From Flavobacteriales bacterium (GTDB taxonomy: Bacteria > Bacteroidota > Bacteroidia > UBA10329): a stretch of DNA of 43,630 nucleotides. Below are positions 22,908 through 30,929 of this stretch, piece by piece. How positions within the stretch are numbered: position 1 is the stretch's first letter; each line of letters starts with the position of its first letter. The stretch spans positions 1-43,630 of the forward strand of contig JAIOYP010000034.1 of NCBI GenBank assembly GCA_021741155.1, in the 5' to 3' direction. A program made the position numbers and the translations under genes. The notes below the pieces were generated by a model that was given only the letters and a program-made list of their open reading frames with translations, was not told where the DNA came from and ran no database searches.

Positions 22908-23264
22908 ATGTACGATTGTGTGGAGATAAAGGTAAGTCCTGTTCACGGGAAAGGCGTTTTTGCCAAGCGCGATATTAAGAAAGATGAGATTATCGCAGTA
23001 AGTCATGTCACACTGCTTCATCACAACGAAGAGCTTCCAGAGCTGATTGCCACGCTCGAATTTCCTTGGAGTGAAGAGTATTACGCGTTATGTTTGAGTG
23101 ATGTAGGAAGTTTTTTTAATCACAATCAAAATTGCAGTGCTAGGGTTAGTCACCAAGACAAGGAAAATTTGACACAGACATTTTCCGCTACGCGGGACAT
23201 ACCGCAAGGCGAAGAAGTGACGATTTTTTACAACGCTGACTTTGAGGAATTCGTGAAGGGTTAA
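22908..23264 (+). CDS. Small SET-domain protein (putative lysine methyltransferase)
   Basis: A 118-residue protein starting at the ATG at 22908 (a longer frame from 22860 overlaps the divergent gene). SET motifs: GKGVFAKRDIKKDEII near the start, then FFNHNQNCSARV in place of the usual NHSCxPN, and GEEVTIFYNADFEEF at the end with the Tyr-containing C-flank. This is a stand-alone minimal SET domain such as bacteria carry, which could methylate lysine in a protein substrate. Its stop overlaps the stop of the convergent T9SS cargo gene by 4 bp. Confidence 0.82.
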   Translation: MYDCVEIKVSPVHGKGVFAKRDIKKDEIIAVSHVTLLHHNEELPELIATLEFPWSEEYYALCLSDVGSFFNHNQNCSARVSHQDKENLTQTFSATRDIPQGEEVTIFYNADFEEFVKG

Positions 23265-24142
23265 TTCTTTACCAATTTCAAGTTCGTTCTTCGGCCGTCT
23301 TCGGTTGTAATTTCTACGGTATAAATGCCGCTCGTTCCAATCAAGTTCAATTCAACGTTGTCTGTGTTTAGCGCGGTAATAGTTTCTACTTTCTGGCCAA
23401 GGCTATTGTAAACTGTAACGTTCACTTGAGATTGAAACGAACCGAATTGCAAGGTTGCATTGCCTGAATTTGGATTCGGATAGATTGAAAAATGAACCTC
23501 ATTTACGGAAGCAAGACCAACGATAAAGGAACAATCGCCAATTCCAGAAGACGGATATAATGTCATTCCATTGACGCTCATGCATTCCAATCGATTCTCG
23601 TACATCGAGACATTCGTCCAAGGTTCCATAAAGAGGCCAGTTTCGCAGCCGATACCTTCAATCCAACGGAATTGATCTACAAACACAACACGTCTACTGA
23701 CGCCACCGATAATTTCGGTTCCTATTTGTTGAACGGTAAAATCCTGTAACATGAACGATTCATCATAGTGGTTTCCTACATAAACGTCCTGCAATACTTG
23801 GTTTTCTTGGGCTCCAAAATCATACAACAGATATTCATCGGTGTCATCGCTCGGAACGAAATAGACTACACCATTGTCTTGGCGAATGGCGCCTTTGTAG
23901 GCATCTCCACAATAGAAAACCTGTGTGTATGTGTTAGATTGAATGATAGTGTCCAATCCTGTAGTGCAGTAATGATCTACATCAGTCAATTCAGAATCTG
24001 GAATCGGGTTAGGTGGATTGAACGTGTAGGTGTATTCCGTATTAACCCAAATCGCTCCGTTGGTTGGGAAATCAATAAATGGTTGGGCTTCGGCTGTTAT
24101 TCTTAGCAGTCCGATACCAATGATAAGTAAGAGCTGTTTCAT
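23261..24142 (-). CDS. T9SS-exported protein with type A sorting domain
   Basis: A 293-residue protein with a signal peptide (MKQLLLIIGIGLLRITAEAQ) and a C-terminal T9SS domain of about 75 residues: FSIYPNPNSGNATLQF, then VTVYNSLGQKVE and GIYTVEITTEDGRRTNLKLV. The body is beta-rich with four Cys and shows no enzyme motif I recognise. It resembles secreted proteins of Bacteroidota with DDTDEYLLYDFGA-type repeats of unknown role. It should be exported by Sec and then T9SS to the surface or medium. Confidence 0.88.
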   Translation of the reverse strand: MKQLLLIIGIGLLRITAEAQPFIDFPTNGAIWVNTEYTYTFNPPNPIPDSELTDVDHYCTTGLDTIIQSNTYTQVFYCGDAYKGAIRQDNGVVYFVPSDDTDEYLLYDFGAQENQVLQDVYVGNHYDESFMLQDFTVQQIGTEIIGGVSRRVVFVDQFRWIEGIGCETGLFMEPWTNVSMYENRLECMSVNGMTLYPSSGIGDCSFIVGLASVNEVHFSIYPNPNSGNATLQFGSFQSQVNVTVYNSLGQKVETITALNTDNVELNLIGTSGIYTVEITTEDGRRTNLKLVKN

Positions 24143-24165
24143 GAAATAGGGTTGGTTTTGTTCTT

Positions 24166-24173
24166 CAAAATTA
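24166..24173 (-). promoter_or_regulatory. Candidate -7 box for the T9SS cargo gene
   Basis: The minus strand reads TAATTTTG, a match to TAnnTTTG, 24 bp before the ATG at 24142. No -33 TTG at 17-23 bp is evident. The rest of the 274 bp gap to rpsP holds a small AATCGC/GCGATT hairpin (24231-24245) and the rpsP promoter. Confidence 0.35.
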
Positions 24174-24351
24174 GTTGGTGGTTTTGATAAATGTCATCAT
24201 CTAATAAACAATCGCTGGTGGAAGATGTAAAATCGCTTTGCGATTGATGCGGACTATACGTTTCAGCAGTTGATATTTGACAAATATTGCTACGTAGATT
24301 GGTAGTTTTGAACTTGTTTTTAGGTCTGCGAAAATCAATTGCAAAAGGTGC

Positions 24352-24382
24352 TTGTTTATTCGCAGGTATTATCGCATTTTTG
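24352..24382 (+). promoter_or_regulatory. Candidate promoter of the rpsP-rimM-trmN6 operon
   Basis: TTG at 24352-24354 and CATTTTTG at 24375-24382 (one mismatch from TAnnTTTG), separated by 20 bp, followed by CAGCCCC as at other strong promoters here. Initiation near 24389 leaves a leader of about 28 nt before the rpsP ATG at 24417. Confidence 0.5.
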
Positions 24383-24416
24383 CAGCCCCAAAATTTGTAA
24401 CAAATAATAAAGTCAA

Positions 24417-24962
24417 ATGCCAACTAAAATTAGATTGCAGAGACACGGAAGAAAAAGCTACGCATTTTTTCACATCGTTGTAGCCGATTCACGAGCCCCA
24501 CGAGATGGGAAGAACATTGAAAAGTTGGGAGTTTACAATCCGAACACGAACCCAGCAACTATCGAACTTGATATCGATAGCGCTTTGACGTGGTTGGAGA
24601 ATGGAGCTCAGCCTACCGACACTTGTCGGGCGATTCTTTCCTACAAAGGCGTTCTGTACAAAAAACACCTTAAAGGTGGAGTTAAGAAAGGCGCTTTTTC
24701 TCAGGAAGAGGCTGATGCCAAGTTTGAAAAATGGTTGAACGATAAGTCGTCAAAAATTGAGCAAGGTGCCAATGCCATTGGAAAAGCACAATCGAAAGCA
24801 AAAGCTGATGCTTTGAAAGCAGAAGCCGTTGCGAATGAGGCAAAGGCTGCAAAAGTTGCTGCTAAAAACTCTCCGCTTGCGGAAGAAGTTGAAGAAGCGA
24901 CTGCTTCTGTAGATGAAGCTACTTCATCTGAAGAAGCCCAAGAAGAGACATCAGCAGAATAA
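24417..24962 (+). CDS. rpsP: 30S ribosomal protein S16 with acidic/Ala-rich C-terminal extension
   Basis: A 181-residue protein. Residues 1-80 are clear S16 ([40 protein letters not shown]), a small-subunit protein near the 5' domain of 16S rRNA needed for assembly. The last 90 residues form an Ala/Lys-rich then Glu-rich helix-prone tail that is absent from E. coli S16 (82 residues) but common in Bacteroidota. First gene of an operon with rimM, whose GTG follows the stop by 2 bp. Confidence 0.96.
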   Translation: MPTKIRLQRHGRKSYAFFHIVVADSRAPRDGKNIEKLGVYNPNTNPATIELDIDSALTWLENGAQPTDTCRAILSYKGVLYKKHLKGGVKKGAFSQEEADAKFEKWLNDKSSKIEQGANAIGKAQSKAKADALKAEAVANEAKAAKVAAKNSPLAEEVEEATASVDEATSSEEAQEETSAE

Positions 24963-24964
24963 GT

Positions 24965-25483
24965 GTGATTGATCTGAAAGTCCTTGGAACCATTACTCGG
25001 TCTCACGGACTTAAGGGAGCTTTTAAAGTAAACGCGCATTCGGCTGGAATACCAGCATTAGAAAAAGACGAACCGGTCTTCATCCAATTACAGGGTGGGC
25101 CGGTTCCTTTTTTTGTGGAAGAATGCTCGTTTGCTTCGCACGATAAGCTCACTATGAAAATTGAAGGTATCGATACCTTGGAGGCTGCTGAACGAATGAT
25201 TGGCAAGGAGATTTTTCTTGAACGAAATCGTTTTGAAGCACCGGAAGAGGATGCATCTGAAGAATTGCTTGGTTTTGAGGTTTTCGATGAAGAAAAAGGA
25301 CTGATTGGTAAGATTTCGGGTGTGCTCGAAAACCCACAACATCCGATTTTGGAGATAGCACAAAATGGTATTACCATTCTCGTTCCGTGGGTGGAAGCGA
25401 TTGTAAAAGAAGTTGACCTCGAAGCTAAAACCGTACACATCGAGGCGCCAGATGGTCTCATCGATTTGTATCTGAATGGCTGA
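24965..25483 (+). CDS. rimM: Ribosome maturation factor RimM (GTG start)
   Basis: A 172-residue protein with the RimM N-terminal beta-barrel (GTITRSHGLKGAFKVNAHS) and a C-terminal PRC barrel (LLGFEVFDEEKGLIGKISGV, HPILEI, LVPWVEAIVKEVD). RimM helps mature the 30S head together with protein S19. The start is GTG at 24965, 2 bp after the rpsP stop. The rpsP-rimM order is conserved widely. Its end overlaps the start of the next gene by 8 bp. Confidence 0.95.
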   Translation: MIDLKVLGTITRSHGLKGAFKVNAHSAGIPALEKDEPVFIQLQGGPVPFFVEECSFASHDKLTMKIEGIDTLEAAERMIGKEIFLERNRFEAPEEDASEELLGFEVFDEEKGLIGKISGVLENPQHPILEIAQNGITILVPWVEAIVKEVDLEAKTVHIEAPDGLIDLYLNG

Positions 25484-26189
25484 GCCGTATTTCCAGTTTA
25501 AGAAGTTTCGCGTTTACCACTCCGCTGGCGGGTTTAAGGTCGGAACGGATGGCGTCTTGCTTGGAGCTTGGGCGCCAGCAAAAGATGGAGATTCTGTTCT
25601 GGATATCGGAACGGGAACGGGAATCATTTCGTTGATGATTGCTCAGCGGGCGAAGGTTTCGGTTGATTTGATTGAAATCAATCCAATTGCAGCAGGTCAG
25701 GCCAAGAGAAACGTGATGTGTTCGCCTTTCTCAAATATGACCGTTTACAATGAAGCTATTGCTGATTTTACGAATCGCGGAAAGCAGTACGATTTTATCG
25801 TTTGCAATCCTCCGTTCTATTCACATTCGCAGCCTTCGAAAGACGTTTCCATTCGGCTAGCTAAACACACGGTCACGCTGAAACCAGCGGACCTTTTCAA
25901 ATACGCAAGTCAATTGCTAAAGCCTGATGGGCGCTTCGCAGTGATTTTTCCGCAAACCGAATATGATGTCTTTTTCAATTCCGCTAAAGCAGAAGGTTTC
26001 TTTGCCAGGGAAATAGTGAATGTATTTCCGCAGCCCGATTATCCCTTGATTAGGTTAATGGTTTGCTTTACGAAAGAGAATAACGGAGAGTCAAATATGA
26101 CTGATTTTTTAATCGAGAAGTCAGCGAAACGTCACGATTATTCTGAGGAGTACAAGGAATGGACGAAGGATTATTTTCTTCGGTTTTGA
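25476..26189 (+). CDS. trmN6: tRNA1(Val) (adenine-37 N6)-methyltransferase
   Basis: A 237-residue SAM-dependent methyltransferase. SAM motif VLDIGTGTGIISLM (42-55), acidic loop LIEINPIA, and the N6-adenine catalytic motif CNPPFY are present; the N-terminal FKVGTDGVLLGAWA is diagnostic for TrmN6/YfiC. It methylates A37 of tRNA-Val. It overlaps rimM by 8 bp, so the pair is translationally coupled. It is followed by repeat copy 5, between it and convergent rsmD. Confidence 0.92.
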   Translation: MAEPYFQFKKFRVYHSAGGFKVGTDGVLLGAWAPAKDGDSVLDIGTGTGIISLMIAQRAKVSVDLIEINPIAAGQAKRNVMCSPFSNMTVYNEAIADFTNRGKQYDFIVCNPPFYSHSQPSKDVSIRLAKHTVTLKPADLFKYASQLLKPDGRFAVIFPQTEYDVFFNSAKAEGFFAREIVNVFPQPDYPLIRLMVCFTKENNGESNMTDFLIEKSAKRHDYSEEYKEWTKDYFLRF

Positions 26190-26199
26190 ATACATGTTA

Positions 26200-26283
26200 T
26201 AGCCACAGATTCACGGATTTTCTCAGATTTTTCACAGATTGATTTTCATTTTCATCAGAGAAATCTGAGAAAATCTGTGGCTA
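26200..26283. repeat. Interspersed palindromic repeat, copy 5 (core)
   Basis: An 84 bp palindrome (TAGCCACAGATTCACGGATT... mirrored by AAATCTGTGGCTA) with an ATGTT motif about 6-10 bp outside each arm (ATGTTA at 26194-26199 and 26289-26294). It fills the gap between the convergent genes trmN6 and rsmD and could terminate both transcripts. The outer terminal repeat seen in copies 2 and 3 is missing. Confidence 0.85.
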
Positions 26284-26291
26284 AAGGAATG

Positions 26292-26825
26292 TTACATTTC
26301 AAAAAAGCTGAAGTGAACCCTGCCATATTTTCGGGTCTGGGTGTGAGTAGGGAAAGTGCTGAAATCAACTTCGGCAGGATGTTCCACGATTAGAATTCCA
26401 TTTTCAGCCAGAAGTCCATTATCAAGAATGGTATTCACAAACTTGGGATATTGATCGTATTCGTACGGAGGATCAGCAAAAATCATATTCCATTTGCTTT
26501 TGGATGATTCGACAAAGCGAAGCGCATCCGCTTTTATCACCATTCCGCTTTTGTATTTCAATTCATCAAAGGTGGATTTTACAAATCCTGCGCAACGAGA
26601 GTTTGCGTCAACACTTGTTACCGAAATTGCACCTCGGCTAACAAATTCGAAGCTGATGTTGCCTGTTCCGCAAAAGAGGTCGAGGACATTCAGTTCGTCA
26701 AATTCAACAAGATTGTTCAAGATATTGAAGAGGCCTTCCTTGGCCATATCCGTTGTTGGACGAACAGGAAGGTTTTTTGGCGGACGAATGGTGCGCCCTT
26801 TATGGAGTCCGCTAATTATGCGCAT
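26292..26825 (-). CDS. rsmD: 16S rRNA (guanine-966 N2)-methyltransferase
   Basis: A 177-residue methyltransferase: MRIISGLHKGRTIRPPKNLP, RPTTDMAKEGLFNIL, the SAM motif VLDLFCGTGNISFE, and the catalytic FADPPYEYD. It methylates G966 in the 30S subunit. It starts inside the end of the DUF3822 gene (10 bp overlap), a common pairing in Bacteroidota. Confidence 0.94.
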   Translation of the reverse strand: MRIISGLHKGRTIRPPKNLPVRPTTDMAKEGLFNILNNLVEFDELNVLDLFCGTGNISFEFVSRGAISVTSVDANSRCAGFVKSTFDELKYKSGMVIKADALRFVESSKSKWNMIFADPPYEYDQYPKFVNTILDNGLLAENGILIVEHPAEVDFSTFPTHTQTRKYGRVHFSFFEM

Positions 26826-27676
26826 GCTGCTGCAAATATGAATGGAAACCGATGTTCGGGAATTTCCTTGAATGAATAACTGTAGGTCAGGTTTTTCGGA
26901 CGTTTAGCGAATGATAATTTGGAAATGAATTTGCTGATGCCACTATGAATCTCATCATTCTTGTCAATATCTCCGCTCAATACAACTTCAATCTCCGAAT
27001 GAAGGATTTTGAGAGTTTCCAATGACGCCATCAAATAATACAGAACATCTGCTGGCTTTTCGAAATCGAACCAATTGGAAAGAACGAGTTTGCCATCTTT
27101 GAAAATGACAAGTGCAAATTGCTTTTCAACTACCACAACATGAGCTTTAGCCTTTGAAGAATCCACTAAACTGTCCAACCAGTTGAAGTAGGAAGATTGA
27201 ATTGGTTTTGGGAGTGATTCTGAAAGTGCAATCGGAATACCGAAAATCCCAGTAGTATCAGAATTGGAAAGCTTCTGATTCAGAATGAGCATGCTTTTCG
27301 AATCCCCAAAAAAGAATTCAAAATTCTTAACAGATTCTTTTTCTGAGTAAAGAGATGATGGCACGAGAGTAACGTTGTGTTCAGAAACAGAATAAACGGC
27401 TTCAGTTCCATCAACGTGATTTTTAAATACAGAAGATTCGAGAATTTCCTTTACTCGATTACTCCAAACACCGTTTTCAGTTGAGAACGGAAATTTCAAA
27501 TCGATGAATTCAATAACCTTGAAAGCCTTATTTCGCTTTAAAATTTGAATTCCCGAACGGGAAATATCTACAAAAGAAAGAAGGCCGTTCTGAACAGTTT
27601 CCTGCTCATTATCGGCCTTCAGATAAATTTTTTCTTTGAAAAGAGGAGACGACAAAACCTTATTCCCAGTTTCCAC
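26816..27676 (-). CDS. DUF3822 family protein (GTG start)
   Basis: A 286-residue soluble protein of the DUF3822 family, restricted to Bacteroidota and usually encoded directly upstream of rsmD, as here. The C-terminal half resembles an ASKHA/actin-like fold pattern (HVVVVEKQFALVIFKDGKLV, then EIEVVLSGDIDKNDEI). Its function is unknown; position suggests a link to ribosome or tRNA maturation. It overlaps the upstream membrane-protein gene by 17 bp and rsmD by 10 bp, so all three are likely co-translated. The start is GTG at 27674. Confidence 0.85.
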   Translation of the reverse strand: METGNKVLSSPLFKEKIYLKADNEQETVQNGLLSFVDISRSGIQILKRNKAFKVIEFIDLKFPFSTENGVWSNRVKEILESSVFKNHVDGTEAVYSVSEHNVTLVPSSLYSEKESVKNFEFFFGDSKSMLILNQKLSNSDTTGIFGIPIALSESLPKPIQSSYFNWLDSLVDSSKAKAHVVVVEKQFALVIFKDGKLVLSNWFDFEKPADVLYYLMASLETLKILHSEIEVVLSGDIDKNDEIHSGISKFISKLSFAKRPKNLTYSYSFKEIPEHRFPFIFAAACA

Positions 27677-28424
27677 TGGTGGAAGGCTCGGTCATTGATC
27701 CAACACGTAAATCGCCTTGCGGGTCATAATATTCTGGTGTAATTCCTTCAAAAATGTCTGAATTCAGCGCAATCACTTCGAATACGGGTACCATCACTTG
27801 ACCTTTTTCAACCATTCCACTTTGCATCTTAAATAGTTGCGTGTTTCCAGGTGGGATGAATCGTACCTTATTAATGTCGCCATCTGATTTGAATAGAGAG
27901 TCGCGAACACTGACCAATATGGTATCTCTAGTGACCAATCCCATGTCAACGGCCTGTTGTTCTGTGAGCGTGTCAGGAACAGTTCCTAACGCTTTAATCA
28001 CAGGGAAAGAGCCAGTATTCACGAAATTGATAAGTGAATCGAAGTCGGATGCATAGACACGATGGACCGATTTGTATGCCAATTGCCAATCTCTTATGGT
28101 TTTCAATTTCGTTTCCACTTGAGCATATCGTTTCTTTTTTTCGATGTTGAACTCAATCGGAGCTTGAATGGAGCGGTATGCGAAGTAAGCGGTAACAAAT
28201 GACATCGGAAGGAAAACGAAAAACAATACCTTCTGAAGCATACTGCTCAACATTCCCAGTTTCATGGCTACTGAGAATAGACCAACAATTAGAATTAATG
28301 AACCCCCAAGAATCCAAAACTCGTTTTGACCTCCAAAAACCGAATAAAATAGAATAAGGAGTCCACCAATAATAAGTAGAGTAGGGAATATGAAATCGCC
28401 TATGTTCTTTACAAGATTGTTCAT
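27660..28424 (-). CDS. Membrane protein of unknown function, Bacteroidota type
   Basis: A 254-residue protein with three N-terminal hydrophobic segments (about 10-30, 36-54, 62-84), then a helix (EKKKRYAQVETKLKTIRDWQ) and a soluble domain with YKSVHRVYASDFDSLINFVN and DPQGDLRVGSMTEPSTSGNW. The order of helix and AYKxxxxxYAxDFDxLI recalls the type II secretion pseudopilin-like or MCE-like proteins of Bacteroidota but I do not recognise a family with certainty. First gene of the DUF3822-rsmD operon. Confidence 0.75.
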   Translation of the reverse strand: MNNLVKNIGDFIFPTLLIIGGLLILFYSVFGGQNEFWILGGSLILIVGLFSVAMKLGMLSSMLQKVLFFVFLPMSFVTAYFAYRSIQAPIEFNIEKKKRYAQVETKLKTIRDWQLAYKSVHRVYASDFDSLINFVNTGSFPVIKALGTVPDTLTEQQAVDMGLVTRDTILVSVRDSLFKSDGDINKVRFIPPGNTQLFKMQSGMVEKGQVMVPVFEVIALNSDIFEGITPEYYDPQGDLRVGSMTEPSTSGNWE

Positions 28425-28465
28425 CTGTTATGCTGTGCTTAAATGGTCAATTTTTCGGATGCGTG

Positions 28466-28493
28466 CAAAACTACATTTTTTTTCAAACGGCAA
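28466..28493 (-). promoter_or_regulatory. Candidate promoter of the 28424-26292 operon
   Basis: On the minus strand TTG (28491-28493) and TAGTTTTG (28466-28473) are separated by 17 bp, followed by C, fitting the Bacteroidota promoter. Initiation would fall about 35 nt before the ATG at 28424. Confidence 0.5.
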
Positions 28494-28596
28494 TCATCAG
28501 AGTCTTTGTGCTTAAGGGGTCAAAATCGCAATAGTTTTAACAACATTGATTTCATAAAAAACCGAATAAGTCAATTACCACCTTATGGGGTATGTC

Positions 28597-28610
28597 TAAA
28601 TTCGCGGCAC
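28597..28610 (+). promoter_or_regulatory. Candidate -7 box of the TonB receptor gene
   Basis: TAAATTCGCGGCAC, identical over 14 bases with the sequence in front of crtI (minus strand). One mismatch from TAnnTTTG, 22 bp before the ATG. No good -33 element is visible. Confidence 0.4.
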
Positions 28611-28625
28611 TAAAACTCTATAAGA

Positions 28626-30929
28626 ATGAGGTTGATAGCATGTGTGTTCGGTATTTTTCTTCTGCTTTTGCAAAACCAGTTGGTAGCACAAACGCTGAAG
28701 GGAAAGGTGACGGATAAGTCTACAGGGGAAACGCTAATCGGTGTAAATATCTTCAATCAAGAAAGCGTTGGTGCATCCTCTGATATTGATGGTGCTTACG
28801 AAATTAAACTGAAGCCGGGAGAACATTTGATTACCTATAAGTTTATCGGTTATCAGACTATTACGAAGTCGTTTATACTCAAAGACAATGAAACGGTTGA
28901 GTTCAACGCCAAACTTTCAACCGAAAGTACCACGCTTGATTTAGTGGTTGTGACAGGTAGTCAATTCGCTAAAAGCGTAAGTGAGGAGATGGTTACGGTG
29001 GATGTTATTACCGAATACCTAGTAGAAAACACGGCTGCTCCCGATTTAAAAGCAGCTGTTGCTAAAGTGCCTGGAGTAACCATTCTTGATGGACAGGCCT
29101 CTATTCGTGGCGGTGGTGGCTATAGCTATGGAGTAGGAAGTAGGGTGCAGTTGGTAATTGATGACGTGCCTCATTTGACTGGCGACCTAAAGGATATCCA
29201 ATGGAGCGCTATTCCAATGGAAACGATGGAACAGATTGAGGTTGTGAAAGGCTCTTCAAGTGTGCTATACGGTTCTGGGGCAATGAACGGTGTAATTCAT
29301 GTTAGAACTGGTTGGGCGTCCGACAAGCCAGAAACTACTTTTCGAATCTATCAAGGTATTTATGGTAATCCAGGTGTAAAAGAGGCAAGATGGTGGGATA
29401 AAACCTTTAATCCAGTGTTTACTGGAGTTTTCTTTTCTCACAGAAGAAAAATTAAAAACGTTGACTTAGTGATTGGAGCACATGGGAGTTCTGACCTCAC
29501 TTATTTAGAACGTGGACATCGTCAGGCATTTAGATTGAATTTCAAGACGAGAGTTCAGAGTGTCAAATTAAAGGGGCTATCTTATGGGTTGAATGGCTCA
29601 GGGCAGTACCAACAATCGGGAAGATTTGTGCTATGGGCAAACAATACAGACGGAGCTTACAAACCACTTTCTGGGACATCCTCAACTGATAAGTATACGT
29701 TCGTCAATGTCGACCCATGGCTTCAATACTCGGCTGGTAAGGTTGGTATTTTCTCTATGAAGAGTAGGTACTATCGGGTTGAAAGAAGAAATGATAGTTG
29801 GGAAGATCCATCTGCTTCTAACGTGATGTTTTTTGATTGGCGGTATCAAAATGAGTTTAAGTACAATTTCCGCGTAACAGCAGGTGTGCAATATCAATAT
29901 GTATGGAGTTTTAGCTCTCTCTATCCAGACGCTGGCAATATTATTACCCACAATCCTTCGGTTTATGCACAGGTTGAAAAGAGTTTTATCGACAGAATTA
30001 CGCTGCTTTTTGGTTTAAGAAATGAATGGAACGAAGTAGTGACTCTTCAAAAAGAAACGAGCAAACCAACTTTTAGAGCGGGAGCCAATTTCAAAGTTGC
30101 CAAGAAGACTAATATCCGTGCTTCGTTTGGTCAGTCTTTCCGATTTCCAAGTATTGGAGAGAAATTTATTGATGCTAGTCTTGGGCCTTTGAAGATTCTT
30201 CCTAATGAAGATCTTAAGTCCGAACATGGCTGGTCGGCTGAGCTAGGTGTTAAGCAAGGATTCCGAGTTTCAGGCTGGAAGGCTTACTTCGATTTTGCGC
30301 TTTTCTGGATGGAATTCAGAGATATGGTAGAGTATCAATTTGGTATTTACAATGTAGGAGAGGCTGATCCTATTCTCGGTTTTAAACCATTTAACGTAAG
30401 CAAAGCAAGGGTTGCGGGAGTTGAATTTGGACTCACAGGAGACGGAAATCTAGGACCGATTCCTGTTCGGGTTTTCTTAGGATATACGTTCAATTATCCT
30501 GCAGATCTTCAGGCTGATACAACTCAAGAGAATGTTCAGGTTTTTATTCAGAACTTCTTCAATAGCATAAACAACAGTGATTCTTTAACGGCCACTTCGA
30601 GTATTTTGAAGTACAGGATTACCAATACCTTCAAAGCCGATATTGAAATGGATTTTTGGAAATTCACGCTTGGTTATGCTGTGGAATACAATAGTTATAT
30701 GAATCGTATTGATGCAGAGTTTGAAACGTTCCTTCCTGGGTTTTCTGAATATCGAGAATTGAACCCAAAAGGCGTATGGCGAATGGATGCGCGTTTGTTA
30801 TTCAATATCTCGAAGCGATCAACCGTTGGTTTTATAGCCAAAAATTTCCTGAATGAGTTTTATTCGGTCAGACCGGGCATCATGGAGGCACCTCGCAATT
30901 TTGCATTACAATACACTTTGAAATTCTGA
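28626..30929 (+). CDS. TonB-dependent outer-membrane receptor
   Basis: A 767-residue receptor. Signal peptide 1-22 (ending LVAQ), a CarboxypepD_reg-like domain about 23-105 (GKVTDKSTGETLIGVNIF, DGAYEIKLKPGEH), the plug domain about 125-235 (DLKAAVAKVPGVTILDGQAS, MEQIEVVKGSSSVLYGSGAM), and a 22-strand-type barrel to the C-terminal LQYTLKF. It imports a bulky ligand (siderophore, vitamin, peptide or oligosaccharide) using TonB energy. No SusD partner is adjacent, so glycan uptake by a SusCD pair is unlikely. The ligand is not evident. It ends exactly against the convergent membrane-protein gene (no spacer). Confidence 0.93.
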   Translation: MRLIACVFGIFLLLLQNQLVAQTLKGKVTDKSTGETLIGVNIFNQESVGASSDIDGAYEIKLKPGEHLITYKFIGYQTITKSFILKDNETVEFNAKLSTESTTLDLVVVTGSQFAKSVSEEMVTVDVITEYLVENTAAPDLKAAVAKVPGVTILDGQASIRGGGGYSYGVGSRVQLVIDDVPHLTGDLKDIQWSAIPMETMEQIEVVKGSSSVLYGSGAMNGVIHVRTGWASDKPETTFRIYQGIYGNPGVKEARWWDKTFNPVFTGVFFSHRRKIKNVDLVIGAHGSSDLTYLERGHRQAFRLNFKTRVQSVKLKGLSYGLNGSGQYQQSGRFVLWANNTDGAYKPLSGTSSTDKYTFVNVDPWLQYSAGKVGIFSMKSRYYRVERRNDSWEDPSASNVMFFDWRYQNEFKYNFRVTAGVQYQYVWSFSSLYPDAGNIITHNPSVYAQVEKSFIDRITLLFGLRNEWNEVVTLQKETSKPTFRAGANFKVAKKTNIRASFGQSFRFPSIGEKFIDASLGPLKILPNEDLKSEHGWSAELGVKQGFRVSGWKAYFDFALFWMEFRDMVEYQFGIYNVGEADPILGFKPFNVSKARVAGVEFGLTGDGNLGPIPVRVFLGYTFNYPADLQADTTQENVQVFIQNFFNSINNSDSLTATSSILKYRITNTFKADIEMDFWKFTLGYAVEYNSYMNRIDAEFETFLPGFSEYRELNPKGVWRMDARLLFNISKRSTVGFIAKNFLNEFYSVRPGIMEAPRNFALQYTLKF

